From contig JAGHZG010000019.1 in the NCBI GenBank assembly GCA_017743275.1, forward strand, positions 1 through 11,264: a stretch of 11,264 nucleotides of DNA, read 5' to 3'. A model generated the notes under the pieces. It searched no databases. It worked only from the letters and a program-made list of their open reading frames with translations, and had not been told where the DNA came from. Positions 5,585 through 11,264 of the stretch are shown piece by piece (positions within the stretch are counted from its first letter, which is position 1; the number at the start of each line of letters is the position of its first letter). The position numbers and the translations under genes are program-made. This stretch comes from Chloroflexota bacterium (GTDB lineage Bacteria > Chloroflexota > Anaerolineae > B4-G1 > DUEL01).

Positions 5585-7982
5585 AGCCGAGCGGGTGCTC
5601 CGCCTGGCAGAACAGGCCGCCCGGGGCATGCGCCACCTCTACGTGGGGACGGAGCACCTGCTGCTGGGCCTGATGCAGGAGGAGAGCGGAGCGGCGAAAG
5701 TCCTGCGCCAGATGGGCCTGCAGGAAAACCGGGTCCGGCAGGTCATTCTTCGCCTGAACCCCGAAGAGCGCCGTTCCTCCATTTCACACCCCCAACTCAC
5801 CGAAGACACCAAACGGGTCATCCAGCGGGCCGTGGAGGAAGCCCGCCGTCGGGGAGACCCCAAAGTAGATACCGAACATCTGCTCATCGCCCTCACGCGC
5901 GAGGGGGACGCGATGGCCGTCAGCGTCCTCCGGCGGCTGGGCGTCAATACCGACCGACTGCGGGAGGAGGCCGTCCGCTCTCTGGAACAACGGCCCGTCC
6001 CGGTCGTCCGCCCCCGCACCCGCCAGCGGCCTGCCCCTCACCCGATGATGAGCCGCCTGGGGGTGGACCTGACCACCCTGGCCGAAGAGGGGAAACTGGA
6101 CCCCGTCATCGGTCGCCAGGCGGAAATTGAGCGGGTCATCCAGGTCCTGGCCCGCCGGACCAAGAACAACCCCGCGCTCATCGGCGAGCCGGGCGTGGGC
6201 AAAACCGCCATCGTGGAGGGACTGGCTCAACGTATCGTCGCCGGAGAAGTGCCCGCCATCTTGCTGGACAAGCGGGTCTTCCAGTTGGACGTCGGCGCGC
6301 TGGTCGCCGGGACCATCTACCGGGGCCAGTTTGAAGAACGGCTGAAACGGGTCATTGAGGAACTGAAAAAGAGCGGTATGATTCTTTTCATTGACGAAAT
6401 GCACGTACTGGTGGGGGCCGGTGCTGGCGGGTCGGCGCTGGATGCGGCGAACATTCTCAAGCCGGCCCTGGCCCGGGGCGAACTCCAGTGCATCGGCGCC
6501 ACCACGATGGACGAGTACCGCCGCTACATTGAATCCGACGCCGCGCTGGAGCGGCGCTTCCAGCCCATCATCGTCCGCGAACCCACCGTGGAGGAGACGG
6601 TGGAGATTCTGCGGGGGCTGGCTCACCTCTACGAAGACCACCATCACGTCCACTTCACCGACGATGCCCTGGTCACTGCGGCCCGCCTCTCCGCCCGCTA
6701 CATCTCCGACCGCTACCTCCCCGACAAAGCGATTGACGTCATAGACGAGGCCGCCTCCCGGGTGCGGATCTACAAATCCCCCGAGGCGGTCCGGCTCCGG
6801 GAGTCCTGCGCTCGCCTGCGGGAACTGGAGGAGCAAATGGAAGCGGCCGTCCGGGCGCAGCGGTTTGAGGAGGCCCGACGGGTCCGTCTGCACATCCAGC
6901 ACCTGGAGCAGGAGATAGAGAGATTGCGGGAAGGGGAAGACGGCCCCTGGCCCACCGTCGGGCCGGAGGACGTCGCGGAGGTCGTCTCTATATGGACAGG
7001 CGTCCCGATGGCCCAGTTGGCGGCCGAGCAGAGCCAGCGGCTGCTCCAGATGGAGGAGGAACTGAGCCAGCGTATCGTCGGGCAGGACGAGGCGATCCAG
7101 ACGCTGGCCCGGGCTCTGCGGCGGGCCTACGCCGGGCTGAAGGACCCCCGTCGGCCCATCGGCTCTTTCTTCTTTCTGGGCCCCACCGGCGTGGGCAAGA
7201 CGGAACTGACCAAAGCACTGGCCGCCTTCCTCTTCGGCACCGAGGACGCGCTGATCCGGCTGGACATGTCCGAATTTATGGAACGGCACACCGTGGCCCG
7301 GCTGGTCGGTGCGCCGCCGGGGTACGTGGGCTACGAGGATGCTGGCCAATTGACCGAGGCCGTCCGCCGCCGCCCGTTCTCCGTGGTCGTCTTTGATGAG
7401 GTGGAGAAGGCCCATCCGGAGGTCTTCAACATCCTCCTGCAGATTATGGAAGAGGGAAATCTCTCCGACGCGAAGGGTCAGCGGGTGGACTTCCGCAACA
7501 CCATCATCATCCTGACCTCCAACATTGGCGCGGAGGCCATCCGGCGGGGCGGCCTGGGCTTTGCTCTCCCCGGCGACCGGGCCCAGGAGGCGGAGCAGGA
7601 ATACCGGGAGATGAGCCAGCGGCTGCGGGAGGAGTTGAAGCGGACGTTCCGGCCGGAATTTCTCAACCGGGTGGACGCGGTGATCGTCTTCCGGCCGCTG
7701 GGGCCGGAGCAAATTGCCCGGATTGTGGACCTGGAACTGGCGAAAGTGGCGGAGCGACTGGCGGAGCGGGACCTGCGGCTGGAGGTCTCCGCGGCGGCGC
7801 GGGAATGGCTGGCCCGCGAGGGGTACTCCCCCGAGTACGGCGCCCGTCCCCTGCGCCGGGTCATTCAGACCCGGGTGGAGGATGCCATCTCCGAGGCGTT
7901 GCTGGCGGGCGACTTCGGCCCCGGGGATACCATCCACGTGGACGTGGATGGGGAGAACATCTGCATCGGCCGGGCACCGTAA
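5553..7982 (+). CDS. clpC: ATP-dependent Clp protease ATP-binding subunit, ClpC type
   Basis: An 809-residue Hsp100 AAA+ unfoldase that feeds substrates into ClpP. Domains: double Clp-N repeat (about 4-145); AAA-1 with Walker A GEPGVGKT (211-218), pore loop [10 protein letters not shown] (near 255-264), Walker B LFIDE (278-282) and arginine-finger region LERRFQ (332-337); a short middle domain with a UVR-like coiled coil ([18 protein letters not shown], about 426-443); AAA-2 with GPTGVGKT (543-550), pore loop GYVGYE (590-595) and Walker B VVVFDE (611-616); and the C-terminal D2-small domain with [10 protein letters not shown] (760-769). The short middle domain separates it from ClpB. The LGF at 668-670 matches the ClpP-docking loop (VGF in Bacillus ClpC), so a ClpP partner encoded elsewhere is expected. 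ATG at 5553 is preferred; a GTG at 5550 is also possible, and GGGAG at 5539-5543 could serve either. No ctsR, mcsA or mcsB is adjacent. Confidence 0.96.
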   Translation: MEDHWKLFTPEAERVLRLAEQAARGMRHLYVGTEHLLLGLMQEESGAAKVLRQMGLQENRVRQVILRLNPEERRSSISHPQLTEDTKRVIQRAVEEARRRGDPKVDTEHLLIALTREGDAMAVSVLRRLGVNTDRLREEAVRSLEQRPVPVVRPRTRQRPAPHPMMSRLGVDLTTLAEEGKLDPVIGRQAEIERVIQVLARRTKNNPALIGEPGVGKTAIVEGLAQRIVAGEVPAILLDKRVFQLDVGALVAGTIYRGQFEERLKRVIEELKKSGMILFIDEMHVLVGAGAGGSALDAANILKPALARGELQCIGATTMDEYRRYIESDAALERRFQPIIVREPTVEETVEILRGLAHLYEDHHHVHFTDDALVTAARLSARYISDRYLPDKAIDVIDEAASRVRIYKSPEAVRLRESCARLRELEEQMEAAVRAQRFEEARRVRLHIQHLEQEIERLREGEDGPWPTVGPEDVAEVVSIWTGVPMAQLAAEQSQRLLQMEEELSQRIVGQDEAIQTLARALRRAYAGLKDPRRPIGSFFFLGPTGVGKTELTKALAAFLFGTEDALIRLDMSEFMERHTVARLVGAPPGYVGYEDAGQLTEAVRRRPFSVVVFDEVEKAHPEVFNILLQIMEEGNLSDAKGQRVDFRNTIIILTSNIGAEAIRRGGLGFALPGDRAQEAEQEYREMSQRLREELKRTFRPEFLNRVDAVIVFRPLGPEQIARIVDLELAKVAERLAERDLRLEVSAAAREWLAREGYSPEYGARPLRRVIQTRVEDAISEALLAGDFGPGDTIHVDVDGENICIGRAP

Positions 7983-8013
7983 CTATTCAGCCGATGGAAA
8001 TCGTCCTCCCTGA

Positions 8014-8049
<36 letters not shown>

Positions 8050-8165
8050 TTCCACGGGCATCCCCAAAGAGAGGATCGGTGAAGGCTGACCATCGGCCGC
8101 AGGCCCAAAGAGGTTGACTTCAGTCAGCGCCTGAATGTTACCCGCAAAGTTGGGGGAGCCCGAAA

Positions 8166-8214
8166 AAGAGAGGGATTCTGCGGCGGCCAAAGGCCGCCGC
8201 AGAATCCCTCTCTT
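8166..8214 (-). terminator. Perfect 23-bp hairpin terminator of the LCP gene (possibly bidirectional)
   Basis: Arms at 8166-8188 and 8192-8214 are exact reverse complements, with an AAA loop. On the minus strand the stem is followed directly by a run of five T (plus-strand AAAAA at 8163-8167 region), the layout of an intrinsic terminator for the LCP gene that ends at 8252. It also separates that gene from the convergent clpC operon. On the plus strand no T run follows. Confidence 0.75.
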
Positions 8215-8251
8215 CGCTCTTCCCGGTGGGGTCACCGCCGGAAACCTTCCC

Positions 8252-9628
8252 TCACGGCGTCGGCAACCGGTAATCCGCCCCCAGAATGACCAGAATATCC
8301 ACCCCGGCCTGCGCGGCGGGCGCGTCCACGATGGCCTTCAGAGGCAGATTCAGCCAACCGGCGATAGCCTCGGCGGTGAACCGCTTGCCGGTGTAGACGA
8401 GAATCATGGACTGCGCGTAGTCCTGGCGGTCGGCGTTGCCGTAACCCCCAATCTGGACCCCCCGCGCCTGCAGGTATTCGGCCGTCTTCTGGGCCAGGCC
8501 CGGAGTGAGCGTGCCGTTCTGGACATGGACAACGGCCGCCTCCGCCGCCACCCGGGTGGCGGGGTCCTCCACCTTCGGCGTCGCCTGCGGCGTCATGAAC
8601 ACGTAGTCCCGCACCGCCCGCATCCGATCCCGGACCGGCACCAGCACCTGCTGACCGTCGGGTGTCGTCCACATCTCCGTACAGGTCTCGTCTATGACCG
8701 CGGTGCGGATGTTCTCTTTGGGAATCTGCGTCGCCAGATGGGCCAGCCGGACAACCTTGTCCAGCGTCAGGTTGGGGTCCATCACCACCGAGTTGCGCAC
8801 CGTCTCCCACATCTGGGGGACCTGGGGGAGCAACTGGGGCAAGAGATTCAGCCGCGTGACCTTCTCCAGAATCGCCATCAGCACCTGCTGCTGCCGGGCC
8901 GCCCGGTCAAAGTCCCCCCGCCCGGTGTGACGGGTGCGGGCATACTTCAGCGCCAGTTCCCCGTTCATGTGGACCCATCCGGCCGGGATGTAGAGGGGGT
9001 CGTAGTCGTAATTGGGACCGGGATACCACGGGTCGTTTATCTCTTCCGGGACGTAGATGTCGATCCCGCCGATCAGGTCCACCAGATGGACAAACGCGTT
9101 GAAGTCCACCCGGGCGTAGTGGTGGATGGGGACGCCGAGGTTGTATTGGACGGTGCGCGCGGCCAGGGCCGGGCCGCCGCCGGGGTAGTTGTAGGCATCG
9201 CCCAGGTAGTGGGCGGTATTGATGCGCCCCTCCCCGTAGCCAGGAATGGGCACCCACAGGTCGCGGGGGATGGAGAGCATCCCCCCCGAACGGGTCAGCG
9301 GGTCCACCGTCAAAATGATCATGGAGTCGGTCCGCCAGGGTCCTTGTTCTCCGGGACGGGCGTCAATCCCCATCACCAGAACGTTAACCCGATCCTTCCC
9401 CTCCCAGGTGGGAATCGGCTCACCGGGCTGCCAGTCAATGACGGGGTTGCCGGGGGATGGGTTGGAGCCGGGCAGGAAGTCGGAACCAGCCACCCACGCC
9501 CGGACCTGCTGGTAGAAGATGTAGCCGATGCCGCCCGCCACCAGCAGGAACGTCACAGCCAGGCCGAGGGTGAAATATACGGCCCCCCGGCCGGTGTTCG
9601 GTCTTCGTCTCGGAATTCGCTGGGCCAT
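8252..9628 (-). CDS. LytR-CpsA-Psr (LCP) family protein with C-terminal LytR_C domain
   Basis: A 458-residue membrane-anchored protein. LCP enzymes transfer lipid-linked glycopolymers (teichoic acid, capsule, arabinogalactan) onto peptidoglycan outside the cell. Seen: basic cytoplasmic leader (RIPRRRPNTGR), one membrane segment (about 16-38), a Pro/Gly linker (51-76), then the LCP domain (about 81-255) with its conserved charged residues: VLVMGIDAR (D89, R91), RTDSM (R100, D101), SIPRD (R122, D123), R135 in GRIN, and KYARTRHTGRGDFDRAARQQQ (R231, R233, D239, R242, R245). These bind the pyrophosphate of the lipid substrate. A LytR_C domain follows (about 363-453, beginning AAVVHVQNGT). The full set of catalytic residues suggests an active enzyme. 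Start ATG at 9628 with GAGG just upstream; the 5' leader is made of heptamer repeats. It is monocistronic, ended by the 23-bp hairpin. Which glycopolymer it handles is unknown. Confidence 0.93.
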   Translation of the reverse strand: MAQRIPRRRPNTGRGAVYFTLGLAVTFLLVAGGIGYIFYQQVRAWVAGSDFLPGSNPSPGNPVIDWQPGEPIPTWEGKDRVNVLVMGIDARPGEQGPWRTDSMIILTVDPLTRSGGMLSIPRDLWVPIPGYGEGRINTAHYLGDAYNYPGGGPALAARTVQYNLGVPIHHYARVDFNAFVHLVDLIGGIDIYVPEEINDPWYPGPNYDYDPLYIPAGWVHMNGELALKYARTRHTGRGDFDRAARQQQVLMAILEKVTRLNLLPQLLPQVPQMWETVRNSVVMDPNLTLDKVVRLAHLATQIPKENIRTAVIDETCTEMWTTPDGQQVLVPVRDRMRAVRDYVFMTPQATPKVEDPATRVAAEAAVVHVQNGTLTPGLAQKTAEYLQARGVQIGGYGNADRQDYAQSMILVYTGKRFTAEAIAGWLNLPLKAIVDAPAAQAGVDILVILGADYRLPTP

Positions 9629-9634
9629 ACCGCC

Positions 9635-9683
9635 TCGCTTATTGCTTATCGCGTATCGCGTATCGCTTATCGCGTATCGCTGA
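9635..9683. repeat. Seven tandem heptamers (TCGCKTA) in the LCP leader
   Basis: Seven contiguous units: TCGCTTA, TTGCTTA, TCGCGTA, TCGCGTA, TCGCTTA, TCGCGTA, TCGCTGA. The array begins 7 bases upstream of the LCP start codon and overlaps the ribosome-binding region, so it lies in the LCP leader or promoter. Heptamer tandem repeats of this kind are known from cyanobacteria and other genomes; copy number is expected to vary. Confidence 0.85.
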
Positions 9684-9724
9684 TAGGAAACGTTTTTGCG
9701 CTGACCGCCAGTGCAAGACGCTCC

Positions 9725-9884
9725 CTGAAGTTTGGCCTCTTTCAGAGAGGGGGCAGGAAGTAACGACCTACCCGAATCGGTTTGCCAGTAATGTAGCGCA
9801 GGCTGTCAGCCTGCATGCAGGCCTGGCGGCCTGCGCTACAGTTGTCTGTACAATATCCTTTTTCTCCAAAGAGCCAAACTTCAG
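9725..9884. repeat. 160-bp MITE-like element with inverted ends
   Basis: CTGAAGTTTGGCCTCTTT at 9725-9742 is matched by the inverted copy AAAGAGCCAAACTTCAG at 9868-9884 (one-base gap, otherwise exact). The 125-bp interior has no gene and contains a compact palindrome at 9792-9840. There is no obvious target-site duplication, so mobilisation is unproven. The rest of the 306-bp gap (9629-9934) holds the heptamer array and a weak promoter for the next gene. Confidence 0.5.
9792..9840. repeat. 49-bp REP-like palindrome able to fold into a three-way junction
   Basis: The outer stem TGTAGC/GCTACA encloses two hairpins: GCAGGCT-GTC-AGCCTGC (9798-9814) and GCAGGCC-TGGC-GGCCTGC (9817-9834), joined by AT. 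An alternative fold uses the central 14-base perfect palindrome GCCTGCATGCAGGC (9809-9822). Almost every base is paired, which is typical of dispersed REP/BIME elements rather than of chance. Confidence 0.75.
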
Positions 9885-9913
9885 TACTGGGGTACCCCCT
9901 GCGAGATTATAAC
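9885..9913 (+). promoter_or_regulatory. Weak promoter candidate with a GGGGTACCCC palindrome
   Basis: TATAAC at 9908-9913 resembles a -10 element, 22 bases before the ATG at 9935; TACTGG at 9885-9890 is a poor -35 with 17-base spacing. A perfect 10-base palindrome GGGGTACCCC (9889-9898) lies in the spacer and could be an operator. Little else supports it. Confidence 0.3.
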
Positions 9914-9934
9914 ACGATTGGCAGAGAGGGCAAG

Positions 9935-10810
9935 ATGAGCGGGAACGAGAACGAGATGGGCTTCGCTTTCCCGGAAGGCCCGCTCCCACCGGAATGGGTC
10001 TATACGGTCGGGGCGGGCGCCCTGGAGCGAGAGGGGCCGGTCCTGCGCTTCCTGTTAGTGAACGCCACCGCGGCCCGTTACTCCAACGCCCAGATAGACG
10101 ACTACCGGGGCCGTCCCCGGCGCCGTTTCCCCTGGCGGCCCCCGGTACGGATGACCGTGCGGGCCCGATTCTCCCATCCGGCTGGCGTCCTGCGGGGGAC
10201 CGCTGGCTTCGGCTTCTGGAACGACCCCTTTATGATGACCGGCGCCCGCCTGCCAGCCCTCCCCCGGGCCGTCTGGTTTTTCTACGCGTCACCGCCGTCG
10301 GACATGAAACTGGACCTGGAGACACCGGGGTGGGGGTGGAAGGCCGCCACCATAGATGCAGGAAGTCCGTCGGCCCTTCCCTGGGCGTTGCTGGCGCCAG
10401 TACTGGTCCCCCTGATGAACCTGCACGCCCTCTACCAGCGGCTCTGGCCGCCGGTCCAGCGCGCCCTGCGGGTGCGGGAGGCGGCCATCGGCGCCGATAT
10501 GACCCAATGGCATACCTGCGTCCTGGAATGGGGGGAGCGGGAGGTCTTCTTTGAGGTGGACGGGGAGGTGGTTCTGGAAAGCGCCCCCGCTCCCCGGGGA
10601 CCGCTGGGGTTTGTGATGTGGATGGATAACCAGTACATGGTCGCCACGCCCTGGGGCCGCCTGGGCTGGGGGTTACTGGACGTCCCCGGCCATCAGTGGA
10701 TGGAAGTGGAGCACATCTCCCTGAAATTCACAGGAGATTCACGTCCCTTTCACAGTTTCTTCATACCTTCCGGATATACTGGGGGCGCCAATCGGCAGAA
10801 GGCCGGTTGA
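9935..10810 (+). CDS. Predicted concanavalin A-like (jelly-roll) protein, function unknown
   Basis: A 291-residue protein rich in beta strands and Trp/Phe. The segment WHTCVLEWGEREVFFEVDGEVV (192-213, quoted in part: LEWGEREVFFEVDG) followed by PRGPLGFVMWMDNQY (220-234) matches the W-x-F-x-V-D-G strand pattern found late in GH16/LamG jelly rolls. An earlier strand pair, RMTVRARFS (72-80) and GTAGFGFWNDPF (88-99), fits the same fold. The GH16 catalytic E-x-D-x-E motif is absent, so a glycoside hydrolase call is not justified; carbohydrate or lipid binding is possible. A hydrophobic stretch at 146-165 (ALPWALLAPVLVPLMNL) may be a membrane-interacting loop. No signal peptide, so it is probably cytoplasmic. 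ATG at 9935 is chosen because GAGAGGG precedes it; longer in-frame extension to 9815 would run through the repeat element and is rejected. The next gene follows 22 bp downstream. Confidence 0.75.
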   Translation: MSGNENEMGFAFPEGPLPPEWVYTVGAGALEREGPVLRFLLVNATAARYSNAQIDDYRGRPRRRFPWRPPVRMTVRARFSHPAGVLRGTAGFGFWNDPFMMTGARLPALPRAVWFFYASPPSDMKLDLETPGWGWKAATIDAGSPSALPWALLAPVLVPLMNLHALYQRLWPPVQRALRVREAAIGADMTQWHTCVLEWGEREVFFEVDGEVVLESAPAPRGPLGFVMWMDNQYMVATPWGRLGWGLLDVPGHQWMEVEHISLKFTGDSRPFHSFFIPSGYTGGANRQKAG

Positions 10811-10832
10811 GCCTGAAGGACAGGAGGTCAGT

Positions 10833-11264
10833 ATGAGCAAAAAGAGCATTCTGGGTATTGGAACCGCGTTGGGGCTGGTCGTCCTGGTGGGCCTGCTGGG
10901 GCTGATGATAGCGGCGCCCGCCCTCGCCCAGGGGAACACTCCGCCCACCACGCCAACTCCGGGTGCCGGTCAGGGACCGGGCCTGGGACGGGGCTGGGGG
11001 CGCGGCTTCGGCCTCGGCCGGGGCTTCGGCGGCTTCGGCGGTTCCTGGGCCACCTTTGACGCCGTCGCCGAGGCGCTGGGGCTGACCCCCGAGCAACTCT
11101 TCTCTGAGTTGCACTCCGGCAAGACCCTGGAGGAGATTGCCGAGGAGAAAGGGGTGGACATCCAGAAGGTCTACGAGGCGGCACAGGCGGCGCGGGTCCA
11201 GCAGATGAAGGACGCCATCCAGAAGGCGGTGGAGGATGGGCGGATGACCCAGGAGCAGGCAAAC
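10833..11264 (+). CDS. Secreted helical-repeat protein with Gly/Arg/Phe-rich linker (runs off right edge)
   Basis: ATG at 10833 with AGGAGG five bases upstream; open to the window edge, giving the first 144 residues. It starts with a clear Sec signal peptide: KK at 3-4, hydrophobic core 6-28, cleavage probably after APALA (residue 32). The mature N-terminus is Thr/Pro-rich (35-43), then a low-complexity tract of G, R, F, L and W (44-71), then helical sequence. The helical part reads ALGLTPEQLFSELHSGKTLE, EIAEEKGVDIQKVYEAAQ and KAVEDGRMTQEQA. This pattern (L-G-L-T/S-x-E-x-L ... G-x-S/T-L-x-E-I-A ... G-V ... V ... A ... A-V-x-x-G-x-x-T-x-x-Q-A) occurs as tandem units in many secreted Chloroflexota and Firmicutes proteins of unknown role, so more units probably follow. 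A TATACT at 10775-10780 inside the preceding gene could be a private -10; otherwise it shares that gene's transcript. Confidence 0.85.
   Translation, partial: MSKKSILGIGTALGLVVLVGLLGLMIAAPALAQGNTPPTTPTPGAGQGPGLGRGWGRGFGLGRGFGGFGGSWATFDAVAEALGLTPEQLFSELHSGKTLEEIAEEKGVDIQKVYEAAQAARVQQMKDAIQKAVEDGRMTQEQAN

Noticed and set aside
5784..7937. Minus-strand open frame of 717 codons
   Set aside because: Antisense to clpC; no recognisable domain, and clpC is unmistakable on the other strand.
5553..7982. ClpB disaggregase
   Set aside because: The middle domain is short and UVR-like, and an LGF ClpP-docking loop is present; ClpB has a long coiled coil and no such loop.
9635..9683. CRISPR array
   Set aside because: Units are 7 bases and contiguous with no spacers; no cas genes are present.
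8135..9763. Plus-strand open frame of 542 codons
   Set aside because: Antisense to the LCP gene, and it runs through the terminator hairpin and the heptamer array.
9792..9840. tRNA or small structured RNA gene
   Set aside because: The fold is a nearly perfect palindrome with no tRNA conserved bases, CCA end or anticodon loop.
9768..9989. Minus-strand open frame of 73 codons
   Set aside because: Runs through the REP-like palindrome and antisense to the jelly-roll gene start; no ribosome-binding site or domain.
9935..10810. GH16 glycoside hydrolase
   Set aside because: The E-x-D-x-E catalytic motif is not present in the expected strand.

Overview
High-GC bacterial DNA whose gene content and style (four-domain S1 protein next to a ClpC-type unfoldase, LytR-CpsA-Psr protein, slipin with two N-terminal membrane segments, secreted helical-repeat protein, short palindromic and heptamer repeats between genes) fit a thermophilic Chloroflexota (Anaerolineae or Thermoflexia-like) chromosome or metagenome contig. 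The taxon is an inference from overall resemblance; there is no rRNA or other marker here.

Positions 1-4346, minus strand: a tight gene cluster read right to left. It holds a truncated GntR-type regulator remnant (4140-4346), a uroporphyrinogen-decarboxylase-superfamily protein (3033-4055), an ABC transporter ATPase (2068-3004), its ABC-2 permease (1241-2071), a slipin/SPFH membrane protein (206-1210) and an unrecognised partial gene running off the left edge (1-204). Gaps are 0-30 bp, with an ATGA overlap between ATPase and permease, so these look co-transcribed. Three members are damaged as read: the regulator lacks its DNA-binding domain, the ATPase has a frameshift in a short AG tract, and the slipin has a single in-frame amber codon between its two membrane segments. 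This is either operon decay or a cluster of base-calling/assembly errors.

Positions 4328-7982, plus strand: a promoter overlapped by a 7-bp-arm inverted repeat drives a four-S1-domain RNA-binding protein (4376-5584), whose 3' end overlaps the start of a ClpC-type AAA+ unfoldase (5553-7982). The ClpC keeps both ATPase sites, the UVR-containing middle domain and a ClpP-docking loop.

Positions 7983-9934: a convergent intergenic region with two hairpins (one a perfect 23-bp-arm stem acting as terminator for the minus strand), a minus-strand LytR-CpsA-Psr gene (8252-9628), and a 306-bp upstream region packed with repeats: seven tandem heptamers directly upstream of the LCP start, then a 160-bp element with inverted ends enclosing a 49-bp three-way-junction palindrome.

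Positions 9935-11264, plus strand: a predicted jelly-roll (concanavalin A-like) protein of unknown function, followed 22 bp later by a secreted protein with a Gly/Arg/Phe-rich linker and helical repeats that is cut by the right edge. I see no CRISPR array, tRNA, rRNA, transposase or phage gene. No clear new defence or biosynthetic system is visible; the most unusual material is the damaged minus-strand operon and the repeat-dense LCP upstream region.
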